A stretch of DNA of 17,744 nucleotides from DAOTTW01 sp034437615 (GCA_034437615.1 DAOTTW010000211.1:1-17744); one strand, 5' to 3'. Shown: positions 1-8,005, numbered from the stretch's first letter. Made by a program: numbers and translations. The notes: a model not told the origin generated them from the letters alone.

Positions 1-32
1 CTCAGGCCAGTCTGTGTGTGTCGCCACCCTGG

Positions 33-135
33 ACGCCAAGAATGGCGTCCCTACGGTTCACAGTGGTCATGTAGGGACGCGGCTTGCTGCGTCCGTTATG
101 AAAAACGCACGACCACGCTGTTGTGTGGTTCTACC
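33..135. repeat. Interspersed repeat, copy 1 (paired GGACGC hairpins)
   Basis: This stretch matches 9786-9890 almost base for base over about 100 bp, including the shared segment cggttcacagtggtcatg. It contains two stem-loops. One is GGACGCCAAGAATGGCGTCC at 31-50. The other pairs GGACGC at 75-80 with GCGTCC at 89-94. A dyad ACCAC (112-116) / GTGGT (125-129) follows, with a run of A at 101-105 (T on the minus strand). It lies about 50 bp downstream of the minus-strand gene ending at 183, and copy 2 lies at the 3' end of another minus-strand gene. A role in RNA 3' ends is possible but not shown. Confidence 0.75.
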
Positions 136-182
136 GCTGGCCTTTTTCTGTGCGGTAAATACTGATGGCATCGTTGCTGCCG

Positions 183-551
183 TTAATCGTCGTACTCGTC
201 GAAGGGGTCGATACGGTCTGTGTTGTGCTGTGCAGCGTAATAGCTTGTGTCGTGTCCATTGGCCAACAGGTTGCGCAGCAGGTTATAGCCGATAAAGACA
301 GCCAGACAGATCATCACGCCGATAATCAGCATATCCAGCACCGCTGAGCGTTCGTAGCCGCGCAGTAGCGTATTCGCAAGTAGCTGAAACAGCAACGGCA
401 CCACCAGCACAGCGACCAGAAACGCCACCAGTGTGCGCCGCCGCCGATGTGGTGCTTGCCTGTTATTTTTCGGCTTGCGCTTGGGTTTTTCTCTGCCTGT
501 GTCTGCCTCTGTGCTGTTTGTGTTCATCTGATCTTGTGAAGGGTCTATCAT
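183..551 (-). CDS. Small two-helix membrane protein of unknown function
   Basis: I do not recognise a family. The product is 122 residues from ATG 551. That start is preferred because GGGAAG lies 8 nt upstream, whereas the in-frame TTG two codons earlier (557) is only 2 nt from the same site; a later ATG at 527 is also possible. Residues 1-40 are polar and strongly basic near the membrane (KPKRKPK, HRRRR). Two hydrophobic helices follow at about 41-63 and 71-91, separated by a short loop (RGYERS), and the tail is acidic (DPFDEYDD). The positive-inside rule puts the N-terminus in the cytoplasm, so both ends should be cytoplasmic. It is the next minus-strand gene after the SH3b-stalk protein, but 260 bp of hairpin repeats separate them, so a shared transcript is uncertain. 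Coding status rests on length, membrane architecture and the ribosome-binding site. Confidence 0.6.
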   Translation of the reverse strand: MIDPSQDQMNTNSTEADTGREKPKRKPKNNRQAPHRRRRTLVAFLVAVLVVPLLFQLLANTLLRGYERSAVLDMLIIGVMICLAVFIGYNLLRNLLANGHDTSYYAAQHNTDRIDPFDEYDD

Positions 552-678
552 TCGCAACGCTTCCCATCAATCTACCAGTACGTAACGTTTCTATTGTATC
601 AGATGCGGCCACGCAGACGAATTACACGTCTGTTTATCGGGTGCATTTCATTTCATTTTAGGTTAGGGGCAGGTCGTC

Positions 679-766
679 GGACGCCCGATGGGGCGTCCCG
701 ACAAATGGCACCGTGTCGTAGGGGCATGGCACGCTATGCCCCGGTTCCAGCACGCTGACCCCCTAC
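679..766. repeat. Intergenic hairpin cluster of the GTAGGGRCG family
   Basis: This is the main content of the 260-bp gap between the genes at 183-551 and 812-3274. Two stem-loops lie side by side. GGACGCCC (679-686) pairs with the GGGCGTCC ending at 698. GTAGGGGCAT (718-727) starts a second stem whose ATGCCCC arm is at 736-742, and CCCCTAC follows at 760-766. The same core (GTAGGG plus a GGACGC- or GGGGC-type stem) recurs at about ten places in the window. I see no gene in this gap. Confidence 0.7.
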
Positions 767-811
767 AACGACGATGGTCTTTAGGTCAACTTTCGTAAAT
801 GTCAACAGAAC

Positions 812-3274
812 CTATTCGGTGCGCCAGGGGCAATCCAACTCCACGACGGTATCATCCCGCACCCAGCCATTAATCTGCGTCCGTGATGTGACGCGCACGC
901 GCACCTGATACCAGAAGCGCCCGCGAATATTTGTATCCGGCACAGCTTCCAGGATCTCCATGCGTTGGCTGCGCTGCAACGTCTGAACGATTGGCTCACT
1001 CAGCGATGGCCCTTGCCGCAGGTTAATGGCGTCTTCATCGACGACCATCGCTTCGCAGGCAGCACGGGGCGTCGGTGTGATGCTGGGCGTGTGGGTGGAT
1101 GTCGGCGTGTTGCTGGGTGTGTAAGACGCGGTAGGCGTGGGCGTGTGCGTCGGCGTGTTGGTATGCGTCGCCGTCAATGACGCCGTCGGCGTCCATGAGG
1201 GCGTCCAGGTCAGCGAGGGCGTCCAGGTGTAGGTCGGTGTATTGGTGATGGTGGCTGTGGCTGTCTCGGTGGGCGTATTGCTGGGCGTCGGTGTATTGCT
1301 GGCGGTGGGCGTGCTGCTGGGCGTCAGCGTGACGGATGGCGTGAGCGTCGGGGTATCCGTCGGGGTGGCGGATGGGAAGAAAACGGCCTCCCATTGTGGG
1401 CGCGTGAAGCCCAGCGCCAGAAAGCCAATGATGATCGCCCCGCCGATGAGACCACCCAGTATCGCCCGCATCCGGTTACGGCGGCTACGCAGCGCGGATT
1501 CAATACGGTAAATCTCCGAGCGCCGCCCCACGATCCGAAATGGCTCCTCGCTCATTGCATCCAGCCACGTTTGCGCCTCTACGACCTCGCCTTCTTCCAG
1601 CGCGACCTCGGCTCGTTCCACGTAACGCGACAGCAGATCGTTCACCACAGCGCGATAGCGCTCGTCCTGCGCGAACTCGGCCAGCCCTGCCAGCAACATA
1701 CGCGCCTGCGAGAGTTCGGCGTCAAAATTCTGTGCGACCAGAGCCTCGGCGCGTTTAATCACCTGTTGGGCGCGGGTTACCTCGGCCAATGCGGATTTCG
1801 CGTTGACCAGCATCTCGGACATGCTGGTATCCGAAGGTTCGAGTTCGAGCGCGGCTTCTACCGCACGAATAGCCTCGTTCATCAACGCAATACGCTCATC
1901 GAGCGAGGTCGTGCTGGTGATGCGGTTCATGGCGACCTGGGCGCGGTCCTGCAATTGGGATTTGATGTTGCTGAGTTTCTGGTCGGCTTCGCGCTGGATT
2001 TGCATGAGGCGCTGGCTATTGGGCAGCAGTTGCCGTATCTTCGCCAGCATCTCCCGCACTTTCTGGATTTGCGCGACCTGCTCTTCCAGCGTGCCGCCCA
2101 GCATGGTCAGTTCAACACGGGCGGCGTCGGCGTCCTGTTGCACGCGGGTTACGGTGTCGATGCGCTCCTCGGCCTGTGGGTCGTTGGGCACGACGCGCAG
2201 CGCCCCTTCATATTTGCGCATCGCCTCGTTCCAGTTGTCGCTTTGCAGCAGCCTGTCGCCCTCGTTCAGCAGTTCACGGGCCAGCGCCAAATCCTGAATT
2301 TCCAGCAACGCTTGCTCGACGTCTTTCCAGTTCAGGATGCCGTCACGCTCTGCGATGTCACGCGCTTCACGATACAGGCGGGCGGCCTCATCGTAATTAC
2401 CCGCACGCACCAGCGAATTCGCCCGGTTGTAGGCGACACGGGCATCAAACGGGATGCGATGGTCCGGCACGATGCCACGAATCAGGTTGTCTTCGGCTTT
2501 CTGGCGGTATTCCTGCGCCGTGACGTTATCGGATTGCTGCTGCAAGAGTCGATTGGCTGTGTCGATGGTCTGCTGATAATCGCCGGCGTAGTAGCTCTCC
2601 GTCATCCTGGATGTGAGGTCATCGGTGCTGCTTTCGCTGCGGGTTGCCTCATCAGCAAAATCATAACTGTTGCCATTGCCGCCGTTACTGGCGTTTGTTT
2701 CCTGCGTGCTGCGGCGATATTCGCCCGTGCTGCGGCTGGGCTGCGTGGGTGGGCGGCTGGTTTCGTTGCTGTAGCGGGCGGGGGCTGCATCTGTATTTTT
2801 ATCTCCGTCGGTGTGGCGCACGCCCTGATTGCCGTTCCCGCTGCGGCCCTGGGCACGCACAGGTGAATTCACGTTGTAGCGGTTAAACAGGTCACGCACG
2901 CGGTGTTCGGCCTGGGAATTCTGCGCGGCGGCGCGTTGCAATAGCGCGATCACGTCGCGGTCGCGGTTGTCGATGGCGATGGCTTCCGTCAGGATGTCGA
3001 TAGCCTCATCAATGTCTTCGTCGTCGCCCGCCATCTCGATGCGGATATTGGCACGGCGCAAGAGACCACGCACAGCAGAGTTGGTCTGGCCTGCCTCGCT
3101 GGATTTACGTGCTAGCTCGTTGAACAGGGACTGGGCTTCGGTTTCGTGTGGGGTATTTTTGGCGTCACTCAGCAGTTCACGGGCAGAGCGTTCTAGCGCG
3201 ACGGTGCTATCCGCGCTGGTCAGACCTGCAATCTGCTGACGCAGGTCTTGGATGCGTCGTTGAATATCACGCAT
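812..3274 (-). CDS. Membrane protein with TPR/coiled-coil cytoplasmic region, Thr/Pro stalk and extracellular SH3b domain
   Basis: The product is 820 residues from ATG 3274, which has GAGGA 7 nt upstream; an in-frame TTG ten codons earlier lacks a comparable site. Residues 1-140 are helical and repeat-like. Residues 140-225 are a polar Asn/Gly/Ser/Thr-rich linker. Residues 225-595 are TPR-like helical pairs and coiled coil (for example AGNYDEAARLYREA, and NWNEAMRKYEGAL followed by PNDPQA). A basic stretch (RSRRNRMR) precedes one transmembrane helix at about 604-623, so the long N-terminal part should be cytoplasmic. Outside is a stalk of about 100 residues of TPT/TPS repeats (about 635-737), then a C-terminal SH3b-like domain (about 738-820) with the INLRQGPS motif and WYQVRV and GWVRDDTV strands. 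SH3b domains often bind peptidoglycan. Two cysteines bracket this domain and could form a disulfide. The likely role is linking a cytoplasmic scaffold to the cell surface; the partner is unknown. Confidence 0.9.
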   Translation of the reverse strand: MRDIQRRIQDLRQQIAGLTSADSTVALERSARELLSDAKNTPHETEAQSLFNELARKSSEAGQTNSAVRGLLRRANIRIEMAGDDEDIDEAIDILTEAIAIDNRDRDVIALLQRAAAQNSQAEHRVRDLFNRYNVNSPVRAQGRSGNGNQGVRHTDGDKNTDAAPARYSNETSRPPTQPSRSTGEYRRSTQETNASNGGNGNSYDFADEATRSESSTDDLTSRMTESYYAGDYQQTIDTANRLLQQQSDNVTAQEYRQKAEDNLIRGIVPDHRIPFDARVAYNRANSLVRAGNYDEAARLYREARDIAERDGILNWKDVEQALLEIQDLALARELLNEGDRLLQSDNWNEAMRKYEGALRVVPNDPQAEERIDTVTRVQQDADAARVELTMLGGTLEEQVAQIQKVREMLAKIRQLLPNSQRLMQIQREADQKLSNIKSQLQDRAQVAMNRITSTTSLDERIALMNEAIRAVEAALELEPSDTSMSEMLVNAKSALAEVTRAQQVIKRAEALVAQNFDAELSQARMLLAGLAEFAQDERYRAVVNDLLSRYVERAEVALEEGEVVEAQTWLDAMSEEPFRIVGRRSEIYRIESALRSRRNRMRAILGGLIGGAIIIGFLALGFTRPQWEAVFFPSATPTDTPTLTPSVTLTPSSTPTASNTPTPSNTPTETATATITNTPTYTWTPSLTWTPSWTPTASLTATHTNTPTHTPTPTASYTPSNTPTSTHTPSITPTPRAACEAMVVDEDAINLRQGPSLSEPIVQTLQRSQRMEILEAVPDTNIRGRFWYQVRVRVTSRTQINGWVRDDTVVELDCPWRTE
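1064..1372 (-). repeat. Simple-sequence DNA encoding the Thr/Pro stalk
   Basis: About 300 bp of degenerate tandem units, reading on the plus strand as variants of ggcgtgttgctgggcgtc. They encode the TPT/TPS/TWTPS repeats of the stalk. The strands are very asymmetric, with G+T almost exclusively on the plus strand and A+C on the coding strand. Such tracts can gain or lose units by slippage in multiples of three, which would change stalk length without breaking the reading frame. Confidence 0.75.
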
Positions 3275-3408
3275 AGCAGAATCCTCAAGGCTTGATGTGC
3301 ACAAACGTTAACGCATGTCGTGACGGCGGACAAGAGTGTATCGAAGGCAGGCAATACACGACAATTTGTGATACAGTGTTATTGTACTTGTAAGGACGTT
3401 GGAGCGTC

Positions 3409-3744
3409 ATGCTCATGCAACCGATACGCATTATCCCGCAATACACCCTGGTGCTTGTTTACGATATTTTACCCGGCTCCGATATACAGGAAGCCTGCTA
3501 TCGTTTCATGGTGACCGATTTCGTCCCGGCGCTGCATAAAATGCAGGTGTACATGTTCAACGCCTGGCATGTGGATTATGGCAATTACCCCGAATGGCAG
3601 GTCGAGTTCATTACGGAAGAGAAGGCGCACATTGAGCGGCTCTTCCAGCATGACGAATTTCAGCGGCTCGAAGACCGCCTGCTTAGCTACACGGCCAACT
3701 ATCACAAGCGGGTCGTGCGCTACCGGGGTGGCCTGCACGTTTAG
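3409..3744 (+). CDS. Conserved-looking small protein of unknown function, possible dimeric alpha/beta-barrel fold
   Basis: The product is 111 residues with no signal peptide or membrane segment, so it should be cytoplasmic. ATG 3409 has AAGGA 12 nt upstream and GGAG 4 nt upstream; ATG 3415, two codons later, would place GGAG 10 nt away and is equally possible. The N-terminal half alternates a strand (YTLVLVYDIL), a helix starting near IQEACYRFM, and a strand containing NAWHVDYG. The C-terminal half has EWQVEFIT, a helical stretch, and a basic end (KRVVRYRGG). The beta-alpha-beta pattern and length resemble NIPSNAP/ABM-like ferredoxin-fold proteins, but this is a fold guess and not a family match. 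It is divergent from the SH3b-stalk gene (134 bp between starts) and converges on the LCP gene with 6 bp between stop codons. Confidence 0.7.
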   Translation: MLMQPIRIIPQYTLVLVYDILPGSDIQEACYRFMVTDFVPALHKMQVYMFNAWHVDYGNYPEWQVEFITEEKAHIERLFQHDEFQRLEDRLLSYTANYHKRVVRYRGGLHV

Positions 3745-3750
3745 CACGCA

Positions 3751-5352
3751 TCAGTTGCCACCGAGTAGCGGCTCGATATCCGGCCCGACGACGATCACCA
3801 CACCATTTGCGGCTAGCCCGTCCGTGCCGGGTTGGATGCGCTCTGGCGGCAGGTTCAGCAGGTCCGCAAGGTAGCGCGTCGTGGCGCGGTTGTTGCCATA
3901 ATCCCTGATGACGGTATTTGCACCGTTGTGGTCCGGCGCGTTGCCGATGTCAGCCACCGTGACGCCGCGCCCGGTCAGCCATTCCTGTGTACGCCCGGCC
4001 AGGCCTGTGATGGTGGTGCCGTTAAAGACGCGGATCGTGGCATTCTCGGCGTCGGCCTGCACGCGCAAATCGCCGGGGCTGACCTCTGCTTGTGGGTAGA
4101 ATGTACGCTGGATTAATTCACTGATGCGGCTGTGAATCGGCAGCAAAATATCCTGCGTGCCATCTGGCGACACGCCCAACTCCACATAATTGCGGTCAAT
4201 CACCGCATAGTTAATCTCATCCAGGTCGATTTCGTTCAGTTTCAGGCCCAGGCTGATAATCTCGTTCAGCGAAAGGTTCGTCTTGTAGCTGTCGGATAGC
4301 TCCGTCCACAGGTTCGGTATCTGCGTCAGGAATTGGCTGACGCCGCCCACGCTCAGCAGATGGCTCAGCAGCGCGTCAACCGTTTTTTGCTGGCGGCGTG
4401 CTCGGTCGAAGTCGCTGCCCTCACTGCGGCGGGTACGGGCGTATTGCAGCAGGCGCTCAGCGTTTAGCGCTTGGCAGCCGACCTCAAATTCAACCGTGAT
4501 GTAGCCATAAAAATCGTCCGGGTAGCGGTCATCGAAGATGTATTCATCCACGCAGACCTCAACGCCATTGGGCGCGAGCAGATCAACCACAGTTTCAAAC
4601 ACATCGAAGTTAATCGCCACATATGAATCCACACGGACGCCGAAATTGGCCGCGATGGTCTCCATAGCCAGCTTCGGACCAGCGCCACCGGGGTAATTAT
4701 CGCGGTCCCCGATGAAGTGCGCCGTGTTGATGCGTTGCGGCTCATAATTGGGCACATCCACCCACAGGTCACGCGGGAACGAAAGCAGGCCCGCCGTGTT
4801 GCGCACGGGGTCCACATTCACCACCATCATCGTATCGGTGCGAAACGGGCCGGTTTCGCCTGTGGCCGTGCGCTGGTCGATGCCCATCAGCAGGATGCGG
4901 CGCTGGCGTGGGTCGTTCAGCCGATACTGTGCTGCCGGGTCGCTGGTGGGTTGTGGCGTCATGGTGGGTTGCGCCACCTGCTGCGCGACGTTATTCGTGG
5001 CGGCAGTCGGTTGGGCACTGTCGGGCTGCGCTGGCGGGTCGCTAGGCGGCATGGTGGCCAGCGGCGTCACAGAGGGCAACACGAGCACGCCGTCATTGGG
5101 AATCGGTGTAGCATTCAGCGCCGCCCCCTGTAGATTATCCGTCGTTTGCTCAGCCAGGTAATTCGCCTCTAGCGCGTCACGGTCCGTAAATGCCGATAGC
5201 ACCTCAGCGGGCGAATCCACCCGCAAGCCGCTAGCCCACAAGTCGATCACGACGCTGCGCGTGCCGCTGTAGGCGATGACCGCGAAGATGCCCGTGCAGG
5301 CGATGATGGCCACAAAGCCGATGATGCCGATAAGCCAACCAGAGAGTCGCAT
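3751..5352 (-). CDS. LCP-family (LytR-CpsA-Psr) cell-envelope protein with C-terminal LytR_C domain
   Basis: The product is 533 residues. LCP proteins attach lipid-linked glycopolymers to the cell wall or to surface glycoconjugates, acting outside the membrane. Residues 5-28 form one N-terminal transmembrane helix. A Pro/Thr/Gln-rich linker spans about 80-145. The LCP domain spans about 151-335 and shows the family motifs GIDQR (157-161), RTDT (171-174), SFPRDLWV (191-198), RINTAHF (207-213) and the Arg-rich ARTRRSEGSDFDRARRQQ (305-322). These provide the Arg and Asp residues that bind pyrophosphate and metal. A LytR_C domain follows at about 430-525 (IRVFNGT...GLAGRTQEWL). ATG 5352 has no clear Shine-Dalgarno sequence (CGAACCCCT precedes it). 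A good promoter lies about 90 bp upstream. In a lineage without typical teichoic acids the polymer substrate is unknown. Confidence 0.93.
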   Translation of the reverse strand: MRLSGWLIGIIGFVAIIACTGIFAVIAYSGTRSVVIDLWASGLRVDSPAEVLSAFTDRDALEANYLAEQTTDNLQGAALNATPIPNDGVLVLPSVTPLATMPPSDPPAQPDSAQPTAATNNVAQQVAQPTMTPQPTSDPAAQYRLNDPRQRRILLMGIDQRTATGETGPFRTDTMMVVNVDPVRNTAGLLSFPRDLWVDVPNYEPQRINTAHFIGDRDNYPGGAGPKLAMETIAANFGVRVDSYVAINFDVFETVVDLLAPNGVEVCVDEYIFDDRYPDDFYGYITVEFEVGCQALNAERLLQYARTRRSEGSDFDRARRQQKTVDALLSHLLSVGGVSQFLTQIPNLWTELSDSYKTNLSLNEIISLGLKLNEIDLDEINYAVIDRNYVELGVSPDGTQDILLPIHSRISELIQRTFYPQAEVSPGDLRVQADAENATIRVFNGTTITGLAGRTQEWLTGRGVTVADIGNAPDHNGANTVIRDYGNNRATTRYLADLLNLPPERIQPGTDGLAANGVVIVVGPDIEPLLGGN

Positions 5353-5364
5353 AGGGGTTCGTTT

Positions 5365-5388
5365 TCTATCTCTATCTCTATTTCTATC
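5365..5388. repeat. Hexanucleotide microsatellite in the lcp leader
   Basis: Four tandem units read TCTATC, TCTATC, TCTATT, TCTATC on the plus strand (GATAGA on the transcript strand). They lie 12-36 nt upstream of the lcp start codon, where a ribosome-binding site would be expected. Slippage here could alter the leader and translation. Confidence 0.75.
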
Positions 5389-5444
5389 TGTTCGTTTTTT
5401 GTTTAATCAATTTGCGCGAGTTTGCTGCTATGAAACAGCGGCGC

Positions 5445-5472
5445 ATTATAGCAGGGGGCCAACCCGCTGCAA
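5445..5472 (-). promoter_or_regulatory. Extended -10 promoter of the LCP gene
   Basis: On the minus strand a perfect TATAAT (5450-5445) is preceded by TGC, which makes an extended -10 element. A partial -35, TTGCAG (5472-5467), lies 16 nt upstream. Transcription would start near 5438, giving a leader of about 85 nt that includes the hexamer repeat. Confidence 0.6.
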
Positions 5473-5500
5473 ACCAACGGCTAAGCGACGATAAGACGCT

Positions 5501-5785
5501 CTAGTCGTCTCGTGTTAGGAGAAGTCCGAGTAAGAAAAGCAAAATGCCGAGAAAGATGTAAGGTAGGGCCTGAAGTATATCAAACGGAGTAGATGCAACG
5601 ACACTGGAAATATAAGCTGAGATTACAGCACCTATTAAACCACCAGCAAATAAATCTAACGACTTAATCAAGATGTCTCTGCGTTTTCGTTTTTGGATGT
5701 TCCTATAGGCTTGTTGGATACTGAAGCAATACACTTTGATTATAGCATCGTTGCGACAGAAGCATGTAGATGCTCTGGAACGCAT
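5501..5785 (-). CDS. Small AT-rich two-helix membrane protein, unknown
   Basis: The longest reading is 94 residues from ATG 5785; I do not recognise a family. A basic segment (QKRKRRD) precedes two hydrophobic helices at about 43-63 and 70-90, and the protein ends in a short charged tail (TRDD). Both termini would be cytoplasmic. The Cys-containing first 20 residues look unlike the rest, and ATG 5785 has no good ribosome-binding site. An extended -10 box (TGC TATAAT) lies inside this first part, so the real start could be a later GTG (5734) or TTG (5671). The DNA from about 5500 to 5880 is clearly richer in A+T than its neighbours, which may mean recent acquisition. It is divergent from sucC. 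Confidence 0.45.
   Translation of the reverse strand: MRSRASTCFCRNDAIIKVYCFSIQQAYRNIQKRKRRDILIKSLDLFAGGLIGAVISAYISSVVASTPFDILQALPYIFLGILLFLLGLLLTRDD
5739..5747 (-). promoter_or_regulatory. Possible extended -10 box inside the small membrane ORF
   Basis: On the minus strand TGC directly precedes a perfect TATAAT (5744-5739). No convincing -35 element is present. If used, transcription would start near 5732, downstream of the longest ATG, and would force a shorter protein. Confidence 0.3.
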
Positions 5786-5793
5786 TCCAGAAT

Positions 5794-5821
5794 TTCACAA
5801 TCCTGCGAGATGCGCTATCAT
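5794..5821 (+). promoter_or_regulatory. Possible promoter of sucCD
   Basis: TTCACA (5794-5799) is separated by 16 nt from TATCAT (5816-5821). The same two words recur closer to the gene at 5848-5853 and 5863-5868, but only 9 nt apart, which is too short for a promoter. The duplication of TTCACAATC and TATCAT may mark a regulatory repeat. Confidence 0.3.
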
Positions 5822-5911
5822 GCCTGAACGTCGGATTAAAGACACATTTCACAATCAGGGCGTATCATTTAGCGCTGAGCCACACAGATGAGCACAGATA
5901 TACGAGCGTAC

Positions 5912-5917
5912 AAGGAG
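5912..5917 (+). promoter_or_regulatory. Ribosome-binding site that fixes the sucC start
   Basis: A strong AAGGAG lies 9 nt before ATG 5927. It falls inside the longer reading frame that begins at 5888, so translation should start at 5927, where the family-typical MDLFEYQ begins. Confidence 0.75.
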
Positions 5918-5926
5918 CAAGCCGCA

Positions 5927-7093
5927 ATGGATTTATTTGAATATCAGGGCAAGCAATACTTCGCCCGCTTCGGCATCCCGGTCTCGCCAGGGGATATTGC
6001 CGACACACCAGAGCAAGCTGTTGTGGTCGCGGAGCGCATCGGCTACCCGGTGGTGGTCAAGGCGCAGGTGCAGGTCGGGGGGCGCGGCAAGCAGGGCGGC
6101 ATCAAGCTAGCCGACAACGTTGACGAAGTACACGCGCACGCCAGCAACATCCTGAACCTGACCATCTACAACCGCGAGCGCACCATCGGCTATGAGGTCA
6201 AGCGCTTGTGGATCGAAAAAGCGTCGGATATTGCCGAAGAATATTATGCGTCGTTTACGCTGGACCGCAGCAAGAAGTTACATTTGGGGTTGCTATCGGC
6301 AAAAGGCGGCGTGGACATTGAAGAAGTGGCCGAAAGCGACCCGCAGGCCATCGCTCGCATCTGGGTTGACCCGACGAAAGGGCTAGACGAAGCCACCACA
6401 CGCCAATGGGTCGAAGCTGCAAAGCTGAACCCGCAAGCCGTTGAAGGTACAATCGACATCCTGCAAAAGCTCTATGTCTGCTATACCGAAGGCGACGCCA
6501 GCCTGACGGAGATTAACCCGCTAATCCTGACGCCAGAGGGCGTAGTCCGGGCGCTGGATGCGAAAGTCAGCCTGGATGAAGCCGCCGCCTATCGCCACCA
6601 GGATGTATGGGGTGCATTCGTCGGGCTGGAGCCGCTTGATGTGCGTGAGCGCGAAGCCTACGACAAGGGCCTGCAATACGTCGGGCTAGAGGGCAACGTC
6701 GGCATTATCGCCAACGGCGCAGGGCTGGCCATGAGCACCGTAGACATCGTGAACCAGGTCGGCGGCAAGCCTGCAAACTTCCTGGACATCGGCGGCGGCG
6801 CAAACGCTGATCGCATGGCTGACGCGCTGACCGTCATCAACAACGACCCGAATGTGAAAGTCATTTTCATCAATATCTTCGGCGGCATCACACGCGGCGA
6901 CGACATCGCCAACGGCATCGTAGAGGCCATGCGCCGCGTCGAACTGAAAGCGCCGCTGGTGGTGCGTTTGGATGGCACCAACGCCGCAGAAGGCCATGCT
7001 ATCTTGGACGCCAACCAGACCGACACGCTGATTAAGCGCCCGGATATGCTCAGCGCAGCACAGACCGCCGTTGAAATCGCAGGCCAGCAATAG
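5927..7093 (+). CDS. sucC: Succinate-CoA ligase (ADP-forming) subunit beta
   Basis: The product is 388 residues, the usual SucC length. With SucD it interconverts succinyl-CoA plus ADP and phosphate with succinate, CoA and ATP, the substrate-level phosphorylation step of the TCA cycle, in the cytoplasm. The N-terminal ATP-grasp fold begins MDLFEYQGKQYF and has the nucleotide-binding VVKAQVQVGGRGKQGG (43-58) and the metal-site segment GDASLTEINPL. The C-terminal ligase domain has GNVGIIANGAGLAM (256-269), NFLDIGGGA, and NIFGGITRGDD (316-326), which places phosphate near the active-site histidine of SucD. The start at 5927 follows a strong AAGGAG and matches family N-termini. sucD follows after 33 nt, so the two are almost certainly co-transcribed. 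Nothing in the sequence looks damaged. Nucleotide specificity (ATP or GTP) is inferred only from family. Confidence 0.97.
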   Translation: MDLFEYQGKQYFARFGIPVSPGDIADTPEQAVVVAERIGYPVVVKAQVQVGGRGKQGGIKLADNVDEVHAHASNILNLTIYNRERTIGYEVKRLWIEKASDIAEEYYASFTLDRSKKLHLGLLSAKGGVDIEEVAESDPQAIARIWVDPTKGLDEATTRQWVEAAKLNPQAVEGTIDILQKLYVCYTEGDASLTEINPLILTPEGVVRALDAKVSLDEAAAYRHQDVWGAFVGLEPLDVREREAYDKGLQYVGLEGNVGIIANGAGLAMSTVDIVNQVGGKPANFLDIGGGANADRMADALTVINNDPNVKVIFINIFGGITRGDDIANGIVEAMRRVELKAPLVVRLDGTNAAEGHAILDANQTDTLIKRPDMLSAAQTAVEIAGQQ

Positions 7094-7126
7094 CCATAAG
7101 CTATACTAAGGGAGAACAACGTACAC

Positions 7127-8005
7127 ATGGCAATCTATCTGGACGAAAATTCAAAGGTCGTGGTGCAGGGCCTGACCGGTAAGCAGGGCCAATTCTACGG
7201 GCTACGCAACCGCGCTTATGGCACCAACATCGTCGCAGGCGTCAACCCACGCAAACCAGGTACGGATGTCGAAGGCATCCCGATTTACGCCAGCGTGCAG
7301 GACGCCGTAGAAAAAGCAGGCGCAGATACATCGTTCATCATCGTGCCCGCCCGTTTTGCAGCGGATAGCATCATCGAGGCGGCGGCTGCTGGCATCAAGA
7401 CAATTATCACCGTCACCGAGCACATCCCCGCACATGAGCAAGCCCGCGTCTACAATCTGCTGAAGGACAAATACCCGCATTCACGCCTGATCGGGCCGAA
7501 CTGCGCAGGTATCCTCAGCCCCGGCAAAGCCAACGTCGGCTTCACGCCGACGGAGGTCGCGCTTGCAGGCGGTCCGGTGGGGGTTGTCAGCCGTTCGGGG
7601 ACGCTGGCCTATCAGACGCTCTATGAACTGACGAGCAAGCATATCGGCCAGACGACCTGCGTGGGCATCGGTGGCGACCCCGTGCCCGGCACCAGCTTTA
7701 TTGATGTGCTGCAAGCCTTCCAGGATGACGCCGAAACCAGAGTCATTGCCATGATCGGTGAAATCGGTGGCTCCGCAGAGGAAGAAGCCGCAGAGTATAT
7801 CAAGCAGCATATCAGCAAGCCCGTCGTGGCCTACATCGCAGGCGTGACCGCTCCACCAGGGAAGAAGATGGGCCACGCCGGGGCGATTGTCTCCGGGGGT
7901 AAGGGCACGGCACAGGCCAAAATGGACGCGCTACGGGCAGCGGGTGCGCGTGTCGCCAATGACCCCACTGAAATTGGTGGCTTGGTTGAGGAAGCACTCA
8001 AATGA
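7127..8005 (+). CDS. sucD: Succinate-CoA ligase (ADP-forming) subunit alpha
   Basis: The product is 292 residues, full length for SucD, which binds CoA and carries the phosphorylated histidine. The N-terminal Rossmann-like CoA-binding domain has VVVQGLTGKQGQFY (11-24). IGPNCAGIL (122-130) and the ligase segment RSGTLAYQ (156-163) follow. The catalytic histidine is His250 in the motif GKKMGHAGAIVSGGKGTA. AAGGGAG lies 12 nt before ATG 7127, a little far but acceptable. It is the second gene of the sucCD operon. No strong T-run terminator follows the stop codon; instead a hairpin of the GTAGGG family sits about 40 bp downstream. Confidence 0.97.
   Translation: MAIYLDENSKVVVQGLTGKQGQFYGLRNRAYGTNIVAGVNPRKPGTDVEGIPIYASVQDAVEKAGADTSFIIVPARFAADSIIEAAAAGIKTIITVTEHIPAHEQARVYNLLKDKYPHSRLIGPNCAGILSPGKANVGFTPTEVALAGGPVGVVSRSGTLAYQTLYELTSKHIGQTTCVGIGGDPVPGTSFIDVLQAFQDDAETRVIAMIGEIGGSAEEEAAEYIKQHISKPVVAYIAGVTAPPGKKMGHAGAIVSGGKGTAQAKMDALRAAGARVANDPTEIGGLVEEALK

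Noticed and set aside
14..295. Open frame on the plus strand at the window start
   Set aside because: It runs through the interspersed repeat and antisense to the small membrane gene; the protein has no recognisable order and no ribosome-binding site.
1394..2866. Open frame of 490 codons on the plus strand
   Set aside because: It lies antisense to the TPR/SH3b gene, has no family-like motifs, and arises from the codon bias of the real gene in a GC-rich genome.
5888..5926. Longer N-terminus for sucC from ATG 5888
   Set aside because: The strong AAGGAG lies inside this extension and the family-typical N-terminus begins at 5927.
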